A DNA stretch of 64,000 bases from Patiria miniata. Taxonomy: Eukaryota; Echinodermata; Asteroidea; Valvatida; Asterinidae. Both the position numbers and the translations under genes were made by a program. Where the stretch lies: the NCBI RefSeq assembly GCF_015706575.1, contig NW_024037074.1, forward strand, positions 27,331,334 through 27,395,333. Reading direction: 5' to 3'. This document shows, piece by piece, positions 46,505 through 58,079 of this stretch. Numbering within the stretch: position 1 is the first letter of the stretch; each line of letters begins with the position of its first letter. A model generated the notes under the pieces. It had not been told where the DNA came from, searched no databases, and saw only the letters and a program-made list of their open reading frames with translations.

Positions 46505-48249
46505 TTTCCCACTGTTTTTCCCTTAGGATAACACGTGTTTTCGTTCTACAAGTCACTTTTTGCCTTGTTTCAAATCTGATCGACTTCAAACCTGGCACAC
46601 AGTTAGACTATCATCTGAAGATGTGTGCCGAAACTTTTCGTCATCATGACGTCATCACGTGTCACGTGACGTCATCCTAAAAGAGCATACTTCAAGGCCC
46701 TATATCTACAGAACCGGAAGTCCGATTTGGTTCAAACTTGGTATGCAAGTATTCCGGGACGTGTTATAGACGAAAATTGCAGTGACGTCATGATGACGTC
46801 ATCGTGTGATTTTATATAAATTATTCCATTTTTGGACCTGTTACTCATATCTCATAAACGGAATGTGGTAAATTCGAAATTCTTTTTGTAACAGGTTTGT
46901 TAGGTCATAGATAGATGCACAAAATTTCATAAAATGTGTGACGTCATCATGACGTCATCAAAAATGTGATTTTTTTTTTATTCACATATAAGGGTATGTC
47001 CGATCTTTATGAAACTTGGTGGGAAGGTAGGTATAGATAACAGCATGCAAAATCTGAAGTGACGTCATCATGACGTCATCATCTGATTTTTTATGAATTT
47101 TTCAAATTTTAATATTTTCTTCAAATTTTGCAAAATTATATAAAATATGGTCCGATCGACTTCAAACCTGGCACACACTTAAACAACCATCTGAAGATGT
47201 ATGCCGAATCATGACGTCATCATGACGTCATCACGTGTCACATGACGTCATCCTAAAGGTGCATACTTTAAGACCCTATATCTACAAAACCGGAGGTCCA
47301 ATTGGGTTCAAACTTGGTATGCAAGTATTCCGGGACATGTTATAGACAAAAATAGCAGTGATGTCATGATGACGTCATCATGTGATTTTATATAAATTAT
47401 GCGATTTTTGGACCTTTTACTCAAATCTCATCAATGGAACGTGGTAAATTTAAAATTCTTTTTGTAACATGTTTGTTAGGTGAAAGATAGATGCACAAAA
47501 TTTCATAAAATGTGTGACGTCATCGTGACGTCATCAAAAACGTGATTTTGTGATTCACATATAAGGGTATGTCTGATCGTTATGAAACTTGGTGGGTAGG
47601 TAGGTATAGATAAAAGCATTCAAAATCTGAAGTGACGTGATCATGACAACATCGTCTGAATTTTTATGAATTTTTCAAATTTTAATATTTTCTTCAAATT
47701 TTGCAAAAAAAATATGAAATACGGTCCGATTGACTTCAAACCTGGCACACACTTAGACCACCATCTGAAGATTCAGGTCGAATCATGACGTCATCACGTG
47801 TCACTTGACATCATCCTAACACTGCATAGTTTAAGTCACTATATCTAGAGAACCTGAGGTCCGGTTGGGTTCAATCTCGGTATGCAGATATTCCAGGAAG
47901 TGTTATAGACAAAAATTGCAGTGACGTCTCGATGACGTCATCATAAGATTTTATATGAATTATTCAATTTTTGGACCTTTTAGTCATATCTCATCGATAG
48001 AACGTGGTTAATTCAAAATTCTTTTTGGCAAAAGGTTTGTTAGGTCGTAGATAGATACAGGACATTTCAAAAAATGTGTGCCGTCATCTTGACGTCATGA
48101 AAAATTGGGTTTGTTTTACATAAGATGGACACTTTTTGTATATAGAATACGCATGTACATGTTCATTCGACCTGGATGAAACCCCTTTACGGCAGTCATT
48201 ACTAAAACGGTCGAAACAGCTCAGTGTTTGTCCACAAACACATTTCTAG
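46505..48249 (+). mobile_element. Helitron-like element with 570-bp repeats, 5' end missing
   Basis: It ends with hairpin GTGTTTGTCCACAAACAC, then ATTTCTAG at 48246-48249. The interior has about three units with a period near 570 bp (46779, 47355, 47919), each with TGACGTCAT pairs. The expected 5' hairpin is absent. Confidence 0.5.
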
Positions 48250-51200
48250 TCTGTTTTTGTTGTCTGTTTTTGGTCGTTGGCGGTTCCTTCTTGGCCTAGT
48301 GTTTGGTTCTGGTAATGTCTGCGTTTATGGGTTTACTTCTGGCGGTGTGAAGACAGATCTGGATGTAAATTCTTTGTTTGAAGATAGATCTGGTTGAAGA
48401 TACGATTGAAGAAGAATGTCTTCTCTCCAGTCGTTCGCGGGTTGTGCATCATCCTGGTGCACGGTTACGTCATCTGTATTGTGTACTATATGCTGTACTC
48501 CATTTGTCTCCTCTTCATCTGTTTGAGAAGGACGTAGTCACTAACTACAAAGTTGTGTTGTTTTGTGTTCCTGTTTTCAGCATTCTGTTTCAGCCTTTCC
48601 TTGTACTGTTTGTCGCTTTCGTCAATGATGCTGTCCTTGATATTTTGGGTGTGTTTTGCGGGTTTGTGGTCAAGCTTTGTTCTCACCGGTCTGTTCATCA
48701 GTGCTTCGTATGGTGTGATGTTAGTTGCTGGGTGCGGCTTTGAGCGGTATCCAATAAGCATCTCCTGGATGATGATGTTTCTGCTTTTCATCTGAAGATG
48801 GGCGATTTGCTCTGCTCTGTTCAGCAGCTTCATGAAACTCTCGGCTTCTCCGTTAGCTCTGGCATGGTCTGGTGTGACTTTATAGTGGTAGAATCCCTCT
48901 CGCTTGGTGAATTCTGTGAATTCCTTGGAATCGAAAGGGGGCCAATTGTCGCTTTCTTGTCGTCGTGGTGTCCCGTGTGCAGCAAACATCTCCTTCAATT
49001 TCTCCATTGTTGGTTTGAACGTCGTTGAGTGGGTAGTCTTGACTTCTGGGTATCTCGTACGTTTATCTACAGCGACTAGGCTGTAGTGACCATCTGGGTA
49101 CGGTCCTCCGAGGTCTACAGCGATAACTTCCCATGGTTTCTCTGGTATGGGTGTCATCTCGATTGGATATTGCTTATGGTCTTTCGTAGTGACCTGGCAT
49201 TCGTAGCATTGTCCGAAGAATTTGCTCCACCATACTGTTCATCATTGGAAACCAGTATTTCTCTCGGAGCATCTGCTTGGTCTTCGTCATCCCGAGATGT
49301 CCTAAGCTGTGTGCTGCCTAGATGATTTTGTGCTGCAGGCAGTTGGGTATGACGATGCGGTTAAGTCGGAACTTCCAGGCCGTCTGCTTCGTACAGCTCC
49401 TGTCGGATTGAATAGAAAGGTGTGATGTCTGGATCCTTTCTGTGACTTTCCCAGTCTTCCGCACGGATTCTCTTGTGTAGTTTGTGGAGCTGTTTGTCAT
49501 GTTGAGTTTCATCTCTGATTCAGTCGATGATAACTGCATGGTCTGCTTCTATGACTTGTTTTATCATCTTCTCGGTGCTATCCATTCCAGTCTCCGGCAG
49601 GGGGTGTCTAGAAAGGAAGTCTAGCGGGTCTGCTTCGTCCTTGCCTGGTTCATAGACAAGTTCAAAGTCGAAGTCTTGCATGTTCATTACCCATTTCTCA
49701 ATTCTTGGGGGAAGTTTGGCTGTATTCTTGTTGAACATGGGTATCAGGGGTTTGTGAGCGGTGATGATGCGGAATTTGGGTGTACCGTGAAGATAGATGC
49801 CCACTTTTCGCCCTCTGGGCAGCTAGAGCTTTTTTTCAGTCTGGCTGTATCTCTTCTCTGCTTGTGTCATTGTGCGGCTGATGAAGTGTACTGGTTGAAG
49901 TCCTTTGGGAGTCTCTTGGAAGAGTCCAGCTGATAGACCTTGATAAACGCTTGCTTCAGCTTGCACTGTGGTTGGCAGTTTTGGGTTGAAGTACGCCTTG
50001 GTATCTTCATTGGTGATACTGTCCTTCAGCTTCTCGAAGGCTGTGTTCTCTTCTGGTCCCCATTTGAACTTGCTGTCTTTGTGTGTCAGCTCTCTCAGCG
50101 GTGCTGTCAGTGATGTACATCTAGGGATGAATTTGGAGAGATATCCAATCATGCCTAAAAACTTCTCACGGCTTCTTTGGACTCTGGGGGCTTGCTCTCT
50201 TTGACTGCTCGAACTTTGTCGGATGTTGGCTTGAGTCAATCCTTTGTGAACTTGTAGCCGTAGAACTCAATCTCCTCAACTCCGAACTGGCATTTGTCAC
50301 GGTTGAAGGTAACACCAAAGTCAACTGCTCTTTGCAAGACTGCTTGCAATGCTTTGACGTGTTCTTCGATGTTACGGCCTCCCGAGAGGAAGTCGTCTAG
50401 CTGGTTAAGGCACTTTGGGATGTCCCCTAAGATTTTGAAGATAGTGTCATCGAAGATATCTTGGGATGATTTGGCACCGAATATTAATCGTCTTGGACGA
50501 AGATTGCCCCAAGGTGTGCTGAAGGTTGCTACGCCTCTCGATTCTAGGTCTAGTAGGAGCTGGTGATAGCCCTGTTTCATGTCAAGTTTAGAGAAGACTT
50601 TGCAGTCATCGTCAACCATAGGCCCTTGGGTGATCCTGTTCCTCTCCATGAATTTGTTTGGAACGCGTAGATCGACGCTAGCTCTGATCATGTGTGGTTG
50701 TAGCTCATCTCTCACCGTCTGTCCAAATCGTGTATTAAGTTGCAACACGAGTGGGGAACACCATGTCACTGGCTCGCCTGGGGAAACTTCCTAAAAAATG
50801 CCTTCCTTGATGCACTGGTCTTACCATTCTTTTAATGGTTTCTGGAGGTAGTATGCTACGGGTCTTGGTTTCTGGCCTACCAGTGCTGCTTCTGGCTTCA
50901 TGTTGAATTTTGCGAAGATGTCTGTGTCGCTCTTGACATCTCGAATCAGGCCGATACCCTGAAATACCTTTTTGTATTTCTCGATGACTTTCTGTGTCTG
51001 TTGGCGAGCTGTGGCGGTGTTGCTGACTGATTTGACAGTCTGGGTTTTCTCTAGAATTCGAAGGTCGTTTATTTCTGCAAGGAAGCTTTCTGGTTGGAGT
51101 TTCATCATCCCCAGTTCAATGAGGGTTTTTGCTGATAAGTGGAGGCGAGTAAATTCTGCCTTTGACAACAACAAACTTTGTTGCTGCTCCACGTGTGTCA

Positions 51201-52482
51201 TTTCTGACGATCGTCTGGAACTCCCCTTTTACAGGTAAGTCGCTCTGCAAGGTGTGTAGTTTGATATGGCTTGCCTGTAGTGTTTGTGGATTGCTCAATC
51301 TGTGCTGCAGTGCCTTGTGTTGGTGTTCGTCCATGATGTTTACCTCTGCTCCGCTGTCTGGCTCAATCCGCACATCAACGTTGTCAATGCAGACTGTGAC
51401 TGTGCTGTCGTCATGGATGTTTTTTTTGCGATTCCCCGCAATTGCTTCAGGTGTTTGACTGCCTCGTCAAAGAATTCGTCATCAGAAGAAGTTTGATCGT
51501 CTTCTTCCATGCTCGTCTTTTTGACGCGATTCCCACGCTTCTCGGGTTTAACATTTTTTTATTTTTATTTTTTTTTTTGGGGGGGGGGGCAGGCTGACTG
51601 GGCTGGGCTCTGCTTTCTTCACGGGGTCGGTCGGCTCGGAAAACGAATGCAAAGTGATTCCACTTCTGGAATTTGTTGCATTTCTTGCCGCAGGCTGGGC
51701 AGTTTTTGCCTTGTGGGTGGGTGTCGGTCAGTTCACAGTAGGCGCACGGTGGTGATTTATGGAATTTGGGCTTTCCATAATGCCCACCTGTGGATTTCTT
51801 CTGTCGTGATGATTGCTGATATCCCACCTTGGCTACATTGCTTGCTACGTCATCAGGGGGTCTCATGGTTTTGCTAGATCAGGTGCTCTAGAATTCGGTC
51901 ATCACGAGTGTCTCCAAACTCACATTGAATGGCCTTTTCCCTTAGCCTAGCTGCATAAGCCATGCTGGTTTCTTGGGGTGTGGGTCTCATCTTCAGGAAC
52001 AGGTATCTGGCATGAAGGTTTTTTTTTCTTTGGGGTATAGTAACCGTTCAGTTGTGTCTTCAGCTTCTCATAAACATCATCCACATCCCCTGGATTGGGT
52101 AAGGTTTTCTTCAGTCTGGCGATTTCTTTGCCACCATAAATGATCAGGGCGTCCTTTTTGTCGATGGGGCTGCTAATTTTGAAGTAGCAAAATTCTCTCT
52201 CTATGCCCTCTAGCCATTCTTCCCAAGCTTTTCCAGTTGATATTTGGTCATCAGGGCGAGTAAATGGTTGACTCTTCAAGTTTCTGGTTTCAGTTGCAAC
52301 AGTTATCGGTACAGGTTGATGTCCTGATCCCGTGGTCATGCTGTTACTACAACAAAAGTACACGATGTCAATGTCAATTTTCGCCACAAATTCACTCCTT
52401 TTTCTTCATTAGTTTCTGCTTTACTAGGTATTCATTTGCTAACCCAGGCATCAGAGGTTTATTCTGTTTATCTCATCGCCAA

Positions 52483-52680
52483 TGTAATGTTCAATGCTTT
52501 GTTATTATCTGATCTCATACTGACACAGACACGATTTATGTTGTTCTGATGCATACATGTGCCATGTTGCAATGCATAACAAAATACATTACATGTGGGC
52601 TTGCTGTGATTGAAGCATTTAAGTAGAATAATATTGGCTGATCATTGAATCATTTAAATGATATAATGAGGGTTATTACA
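52483..52680 (-). repeat. 5' LTR of the Gypsy fossil
   Basis: 198 bp with palindromic termini TGTAAT and ATTACA. It matches the left LTR along its length (shared CATGTGCCATGTTGCAATGC and TGATTGAAGCATTTAA). Followed directly by the outer target copy ATAAC. Confidence 0.8.
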
Positions 52681-52685
52681 ATAAC

Positions 52686-53570
52686 CTGATCCAAAAAAAA
52701 AATCAGTGAGATCAACCCATTCCCGTCTTTCATTTCTCGTTTTTGCCCTGTTGATTCAAACTTTTTCTCTTCAGACAAAACAAAAGTAGTGATGTGTTTA
52801 CCTGTTTCCGTCAATTACTCTAATTGCATTAAAACGTATGCTTAAGTTGGTCATAAAGAACGGATACAGGAAATATGGACCACTCTAGCAATGATATGGA
52901 TACTCTCAATAGACCCTGGGAATTCACTGAGCGTGCAACTGGGATTCACATTGATCGAAACAGTCATATTTCTTTAATGTTGATATGTTGATTTTTTTTT
53001 ATTTTACCGTTGTAACAGAATGTCATCAATTTAAAAAAAAAGGTTCTAAGAATCACTCCGTTAATTACAGATGGTGACTGATGCTAAAACCAATTATTTT
53101 TAAAAATCATTGAACGTTCCTTTTGGTTTGGCATGAACGTGTCTGTCCCATGTTGCAAGTTTCTTACTTTTGGATAACACTTTGAACAAAATAATCCACC
53201 CAAATTAAGTTATTATTGAATAATAATAATAATAATACAAATATAACAAAAAAAACATGATTGTTAAAATATAACGCACTATTTGGTCAGAAGCAACACG
53301 ATTCTCAAGAATCTCTTTTAGGTGATCACTTCGATGGCTTCAGCGAAGTAAGTGGGCCAGGAATTCCGTTCATTGGGAACTTTAAAACGGAAACATTTTC
53401 GAACTTCATCAGTTGTGATATGAAATGGTCACACACTTCACACACTAACATTCATTTTGTTTTAACCACGGCAAATCGCATGTTTATTTTTCCTATGCGA
53501 TTCCGCAAGTTTCCCTGACCTCAACATTTTTCTAATATTTATGTATTGTATCCTTATTTTTTCTTTACAG
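52686..53570. other. Intron before the C1q coding exon
   Basis: AT-rich, with no element recognised. It ends in a good pyrimidine tract and acceptor (tttttctttacag) immediately before the ATG at 53571. Confidence 0.5.
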
Positions 53571-54386
53571 ATGAAGATCTGCGTGGCAACCATTCTGTCA
53601 ATCGCCCTCCTTCTGGGAAACTCTGTTAAGCTCCAAGCTTCCGATACTGGGCCGGTTCCCTCGGACGGTCCTGCGTCCCCAACGTGTCAAATGTGCTGCC
53701 AAGGACCTGCTGCCACACCCGGAATACCAGGTCTGCCTGGGCCGTACGGTCAGCCGGGGTCAAAGGGTGCTGTGGGTGAGCCAGGTCAAAAAGGGGAGAT
53801 TGGCCCGATCGGACCTATGGGTGAGCGGGGAGCATTTGGCAATCCTGGGCCTAAAGGCGACGATGCGATAGGCCTGACTGGCAAGATAGGTCCGAGAGGT
53901 CCACCAGGTTCAGCTGGAGGAATTGGGCAAACCGGTGTCAAAGGTCAAAAGGGTGAGCCAGGGGAGACACCAGGCGACTCCAACCAGCGGGTGGCATTTA
54001 CTGTGACGAGGACGAGCTCTACTGATACCTCTTCGAGTCACAACACCCGTTTGCCTTTTCAGGAGACCAAGACACTTCTGCCAGGTACCAACTTTGATCT
54101 AGAAACAGGTGCATTCACTGGTAATGTGCCGGGCACCTATGTGTTTCATTTTTCTGTGCTGAAATATTATAATACTGGCTCACTCTACATTCATTTGAGG
54201 AAAAATAGCGACTATGTTGTCACTGGCAATAGCAATGATCCAAGTCATTATGAGCAGGTGTCTGGGAGCGCGGTGCTGGTTCTGCAGCAGGGAGACGTGG
54301 TGTATCTCACGATGCATGGTATGGCGTATGGTGATACACAATTTCCCTACAACTCATTTAGCGGCTTCCTCCTCTACCCCAAATAA
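53571..54386 (+). CDS. Secreted collagen-like C1q-domain protein
   Basis: One exon encodes 271 residues. The ATG falls exactly after a splice acceptor, so the upstream Met at 53541 is intronic and the 5' UTR must come from earlier exons. Residues 1-24 form a signal peptide (CVATILSIALLLGNSV core). Cys 39, 42 and 43 could cross-link subunits. Residues 51-134 are about 27 Gly-X-Y triplets with one short break near 98-100, giving a collagen helix. Residues 140-271 form a C1q globular domain, with the aromatic pattern GTYVFHF and the closing FSGFLLYP. Such proteins trimerise through the C1q head and bind diverse ligands; in invertebrates many act in immune recognition. AATAAA overlaps the stop codon. 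Intact. Confidence 0.93.
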   Translation: MKICVATILSIALLLGNSVKLQASDTGPVPSDGPASPTCQMCCQGPAATPGIPGLPGPYGQPGSKGAVGEPGQKGEIGPIGPMGERGAFGNPGPKGDDAIGLTGKIGPRGPPGSAGGIGQTGVKGQKGEPGETPGDSNQRVAFTVTRTSSTDTSSSHNTRLPFQETKTLLPGTNFDLETGAFTGNVPGTYVFHFSVLKYYNTGSLYIHLRKNSDYVVTGNSNDPSHYEQVSGSAVLVLQQGDVVYLTMHGMAYGDTQFPYNSFSGFLLYPK

Positions 54387-57300
54387 ACAAATATCAACCA
54401 TATAATCACCCATCGCTCAAACATCTTTCCAAAATATTATGAATGAATATGTTAAATTTTATTTTTTTTTCAAGCTACACAATGCTGTTTTTATTTCGAA
54501 AATGTATTTAGAGCATATACACAGGCGTGGATTTATGACAAGAAAGAGTACTTAGTAATAAGAAATTTAAAAAGATAATCTCAAAACCTTATATTACAAA
54601 ATTGTTAGCATGTTCATCCAATAATTTAAGAAGTAGCAGAGTTGTCATTGAAAAAAGGCCTTTACATTATATTAATCTTTTGTGAGAACAGGGCAAAAAC
54701 AACAGTGGCTATCAAGCATAAAATGACATATTTTCAACCAAGAATGTTATTATAATTATACCAATTATTAACGATGCATTGTGCACTGTTATTGTAACCA
54801 AATAGCATATTGTTCAAAAACATGAAGTTTACGATACTGAAATTGGTTCCCAGAAGTGTTGATAATTTTCTCATGCATATCGTACTATTTTAACTAGCAC
54901 CTGAAAGGTGCAACACAAAGTCACCTTATAATTATAAAATGTATCAAATATATTTTGTTAGATTTGTTTTCATATTATACGCTATGTTTTGACAATCTAA
55001 TTCACAGGAAACTAAAGTACAAAGACGTTTTGACTGTTTAATTTCGATTGTGATCGTCTGTCCTTGTTATTAACAATGAAATTCTACTTAAACTCACTAG
55101 GAAAAAAAATAACAAGCACTTATGTTTACTCTGTTGACTATTAAAATCATAATCGCTATGATATTAAATGATAGCAGAAAAAGTCAGTAATTTACTTTAA
55201 AATGTTGTGGTATTTTTTTTTATTTTTAAATTATTGTCTTGCAAGTCAGGATGATCACATATGCGCTGAGTTTTAAAGGTCAACTTAAGACTGGTTGGGG
55301 ATAGGTTTTAGAAGATTGGCGGAGGATGGGTGGGATTCGACGTTCGGGTGGGGGTTGAGTTTGGGTGGGGGTTGAAGAGTGAGGAAGTTGGGGGTTAATG
55401 GTTGTGGGGTTTCAGGTAGGGGTCAGGACAGGTTGGTGTTAAGGGAAGGAGGGAGCAAGCCCACGTCCCTCCAAGAAAAAAAACTGTTTTAGTTGTCTAC
55501 TTATCTAGTTTCCCTACACTGATTCTTCGCATTTGAACAAAATTCAGCGCATTTGAACAAAATCATATTGGAATTTGCGCTTTATAAATGAATAAATTAT
55601 TACTATTATTATTCTTGAAATCTTAATGGACAGAAAAAAACACAGAGAGGCCACTCTAGTGTACAATTAGTTCCCCCCCCCCACCGCTTTTCAAATTTGC
55701 AACACCTAACGGAAGCCTATTTACTTTTACTCCCGCCTACTTCTTCCTCACCAAATGGGGTTCTTAATCTACCAAATAGGGGCAGTCGAAGATCCGGTTG
55801 GATTGGGTTTTAGGTGTGATGAATGCTGAAGGCTGGAGCGTTTATGATTGATTGTTGGTTTTGAAAAGATCGTGAAAAAAATGAGGCTCAATGTGATTAA
55901 AGTTGTGCTAGAGTAAAGAGTCCCTTTTCATCCCAGCATGCACAAAGGATTATTAGGGGCAGGGGCGTCACGAGAGGTTTGGGAATTGTTAGGGTGCCAA
56001 AAATGGTCAGCGAAACATTAAAAGTTGTGTCTATGTTGCACAGCTCCCCCTGTTGTTTGCATAGAAAGGTCACAATGGAAAGCTGCATTGTTAAACGGTG
56101 GCCAGCCCAAGTCGCTATGACAACAAGCGCCCCTTGTCTGAAAAAAAAGGGTTAATTTTAACTGTTTAACTTAGTGTCGGATGGGATCTAGCCCCCACCT
56201 CTATGTTTTTTTTTACTTCCCACAGGCGGTTTATTTGCAGAAGAATATAAAAAATGTTGTGCATTTCTGCTAGTCAATGTCTCACGAAAGCTTATAGTCA
56301 AACACTAGCCCCGCCCACGGTTAGGAGAGGATAGAAGCCTGTTAAATTAATTTTCCATCAGAAATGTCAGGCTTGTCGGGCTTTATCAGAGGATGCAGGG
56401 TCTTACCAAAGTAATTTGAAAATTCGTTTCCGTTCATTTTTTTTAATCGGTGTGATTGAGACCTCTGTCTGAGGCTTCCCCCATCCCCAATTCCACAACC
56501 CCCAGCACACACATCCAAAAATGGGGGGATATTTTGTTTTAATACAAACATACCTTGGTACAAGCCTGGGCCCATTGATATGACCTAGGTAGCTTGAGGA
56601 CTTTGTGGGATGGAAGATAAGGTCCGGAAATGAATCACGTAGAGCGGCTTGAGAGGTAGTGGGGTTGGCTTAATTCAAAATATACCCATGGTATATTATG
56701 AAATAGTGCTAGAAGAATCTTTATCACCTACACATTTCATCTAGGTATGTAGTAGAGTCTATAACCTGTACCTGCTCGTCAGCGCAGTCCTTCGGTCTCA
56801 TTTGAAATCACACGATATTCAAATGAGTTTTGGCAAAGAATTCCTGTGTCTTTTGGCTGGTCTTCAGTGACTGTACTTGTGAAAAACTTGTGACTGGTCT
56901 TGTGGTAAAATTGTGACTGGATTTATGATGAAATCAACTACGTCCCTGATGTAATCACCACTAACCCCGAGCCCAACCAGCTAAAATCAACCCAACCCCA
57001 CATAAGGAAGAAGAGGTGGCGTGTTTTAAATCAAAAGCCCAAAAAAACACCCTGAACCGGCTCAATAAATATTGCCACAAGATATTCAAGTTCTTCGTCA
57101 GTCACTGCCGGAAACCTAGTAACGTTACTCGTACTAGTATATTTCTGTGTGTCACGGACACAGGGTTGAAATAGTGCGGTGCCAACACTCTTTAACGTGT
57201 CTTTACTGCAGTAGTTACAAGGACTAACAGACTGGTTCCGCAAATTTTACATGTCACAGACTACATGTCTACGAGGCGGGTTCCAGAGAAAATTTTTGGT

Positions 57301-57590
57301 GCCGCACGGCATCGAGCTGGCTACTCATCGGGAAGACGTCACCTGGCATGGGCGCGTATCATTTTTACTTCCCGGACACGCGGAGAAATCGGCCATTGAC
57401 GCACTTTAATTTGAACATAAATATTTATGAGGTGTAGTATAATACTACATGACGGACATATAAGTATTCACTGGGCGGCTCTTTGCATATTATGCGAAGC
57501 AGAACACTCATAATTTGCCGCAGGGTAGCACAGCAGTTTTAAGCCCAATAGCATAAAGCTTTATTTTCAGATTAAAGTATAGGGTAGGGG
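54387..57590. other. Intergenic, no gene seen
   Basis: 3' flank of the C1q gene. It holds a G-rich stretch (55291-55450) and a SINE-tail-like motif GCGCTTTATAAATGAATAAA with ATT repeats at about 55577-55612. Otherwise unremarkable AT-rich sequence. Confidence 0.5.
55291..55450 (+). repeat. G-rich low-complexity stretch
   Basis: Runs such as GGGTGGGGGTTGAGTTTGGG give many closely spaced G-tracts on the plus strand, a pattern able to form G-quadruplexes. Confidence 0.5.
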
Positions 57591-57614
57591 AGGGGTACGA
57601 AATTTTATCATCTC

Positions 57615-57830
57615 CGGTTTCCGCCCGGCGGTTTAGTATTCCGCCAAGGTGGAAGAGTAATCAGTCGGGAAGAAATAGGGCGGAAAACTATTCAGCCCAG
57701 GTGGATAACTATTCAGCCCAGGTGGATTACTATTTCGCCCGGGCGGAATACTAATAAAACAGCCCGGTTGGAATAGTAACCCGCCCGGGCGAAATAGCAA
57801 TCAGCCCAGACAGAATAGTTGGCGGAGATC
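57615..57830. repeat. Minisatellite with GCCCGGGCGGAATA unit
   Basis: About ten imperfect units of roughly 20 bp (for example ATTCAGCCCAGGTGGATAAC) occur. Several are palindromic at CGCCCGGGCG, so units appear in both orientations. Confidence 0.7.
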
Positions 57831-58079
57831 ATTTCTGGTTGTGTCCTAAATACGCTTCCGCACCTAACTATATAGCTTGACCAAACATGCGTAAACAATA
57901 ACCAACCAACTGTAGATGGGTCTACATGAGCCACAGTCTGGGCAGCTGCCATAGTTAATGCTTATATTTTGTTTCATATGAAAAAGGGACACGTTCGTGA
58001 GATTGGGTGGGCCTATCATTTTAACAGTCAATAAAAAAAAATCAAAATAAAGCTGTTTGACACAACTCGGGGTTTTTAC

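Larger units (their letters stand above)
37425..52680 (-). mobile_element. Ty3/Gypsy LTR retrotransposon fossil with nested insertions
   Basis: Two LTRs of about 200 bp flank it, and the 5-bp direct repeat ATAAC stands outside both (37420-37424 and 52681-52685), so the whole span is one insertion plus later guests. Coding parts read on the minus strand, in order: gag (about 51.5-52.4 kb, with a Cys-rich zinc-binding stretch), protease (about 51.1-51.4), reverse transcriptase (about 50.2-51.1), RNase H (about 49.5-50.2) and integrase core (about 48.5-49.2). A primer-binding-type stretch TTGGCGATGAG follows the 5' LTR, and a polypurine tract (about 43302-43320) precedes the 3' LTR. The element is broken, with roughly half a dozen breaks, and the LTRs differ at about a tenth of positions by eye, so it is old. 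Helitron-like elements account for about 10 kb of the span. Confidence 0.85.

Noticed and set aside
37615-48249. CTAG-ended repeats as TIR transposons
   Set aside because: The two ends carry different hairpins rather than one inverted repeat, and the LTR comparison shows no real target duplication.
48378-49028. Plus-strand frames of 76-121 codons
   Set aside because: Antisense shadow of the integrase part of the Gypsy fossil.
53541-53570. Upstream Met for the C1q protein
   Set aside because: This stretch is a pyrimidine tract and acceptor ending exactly before the ATG at 53571, which starts a proper signal peptide.
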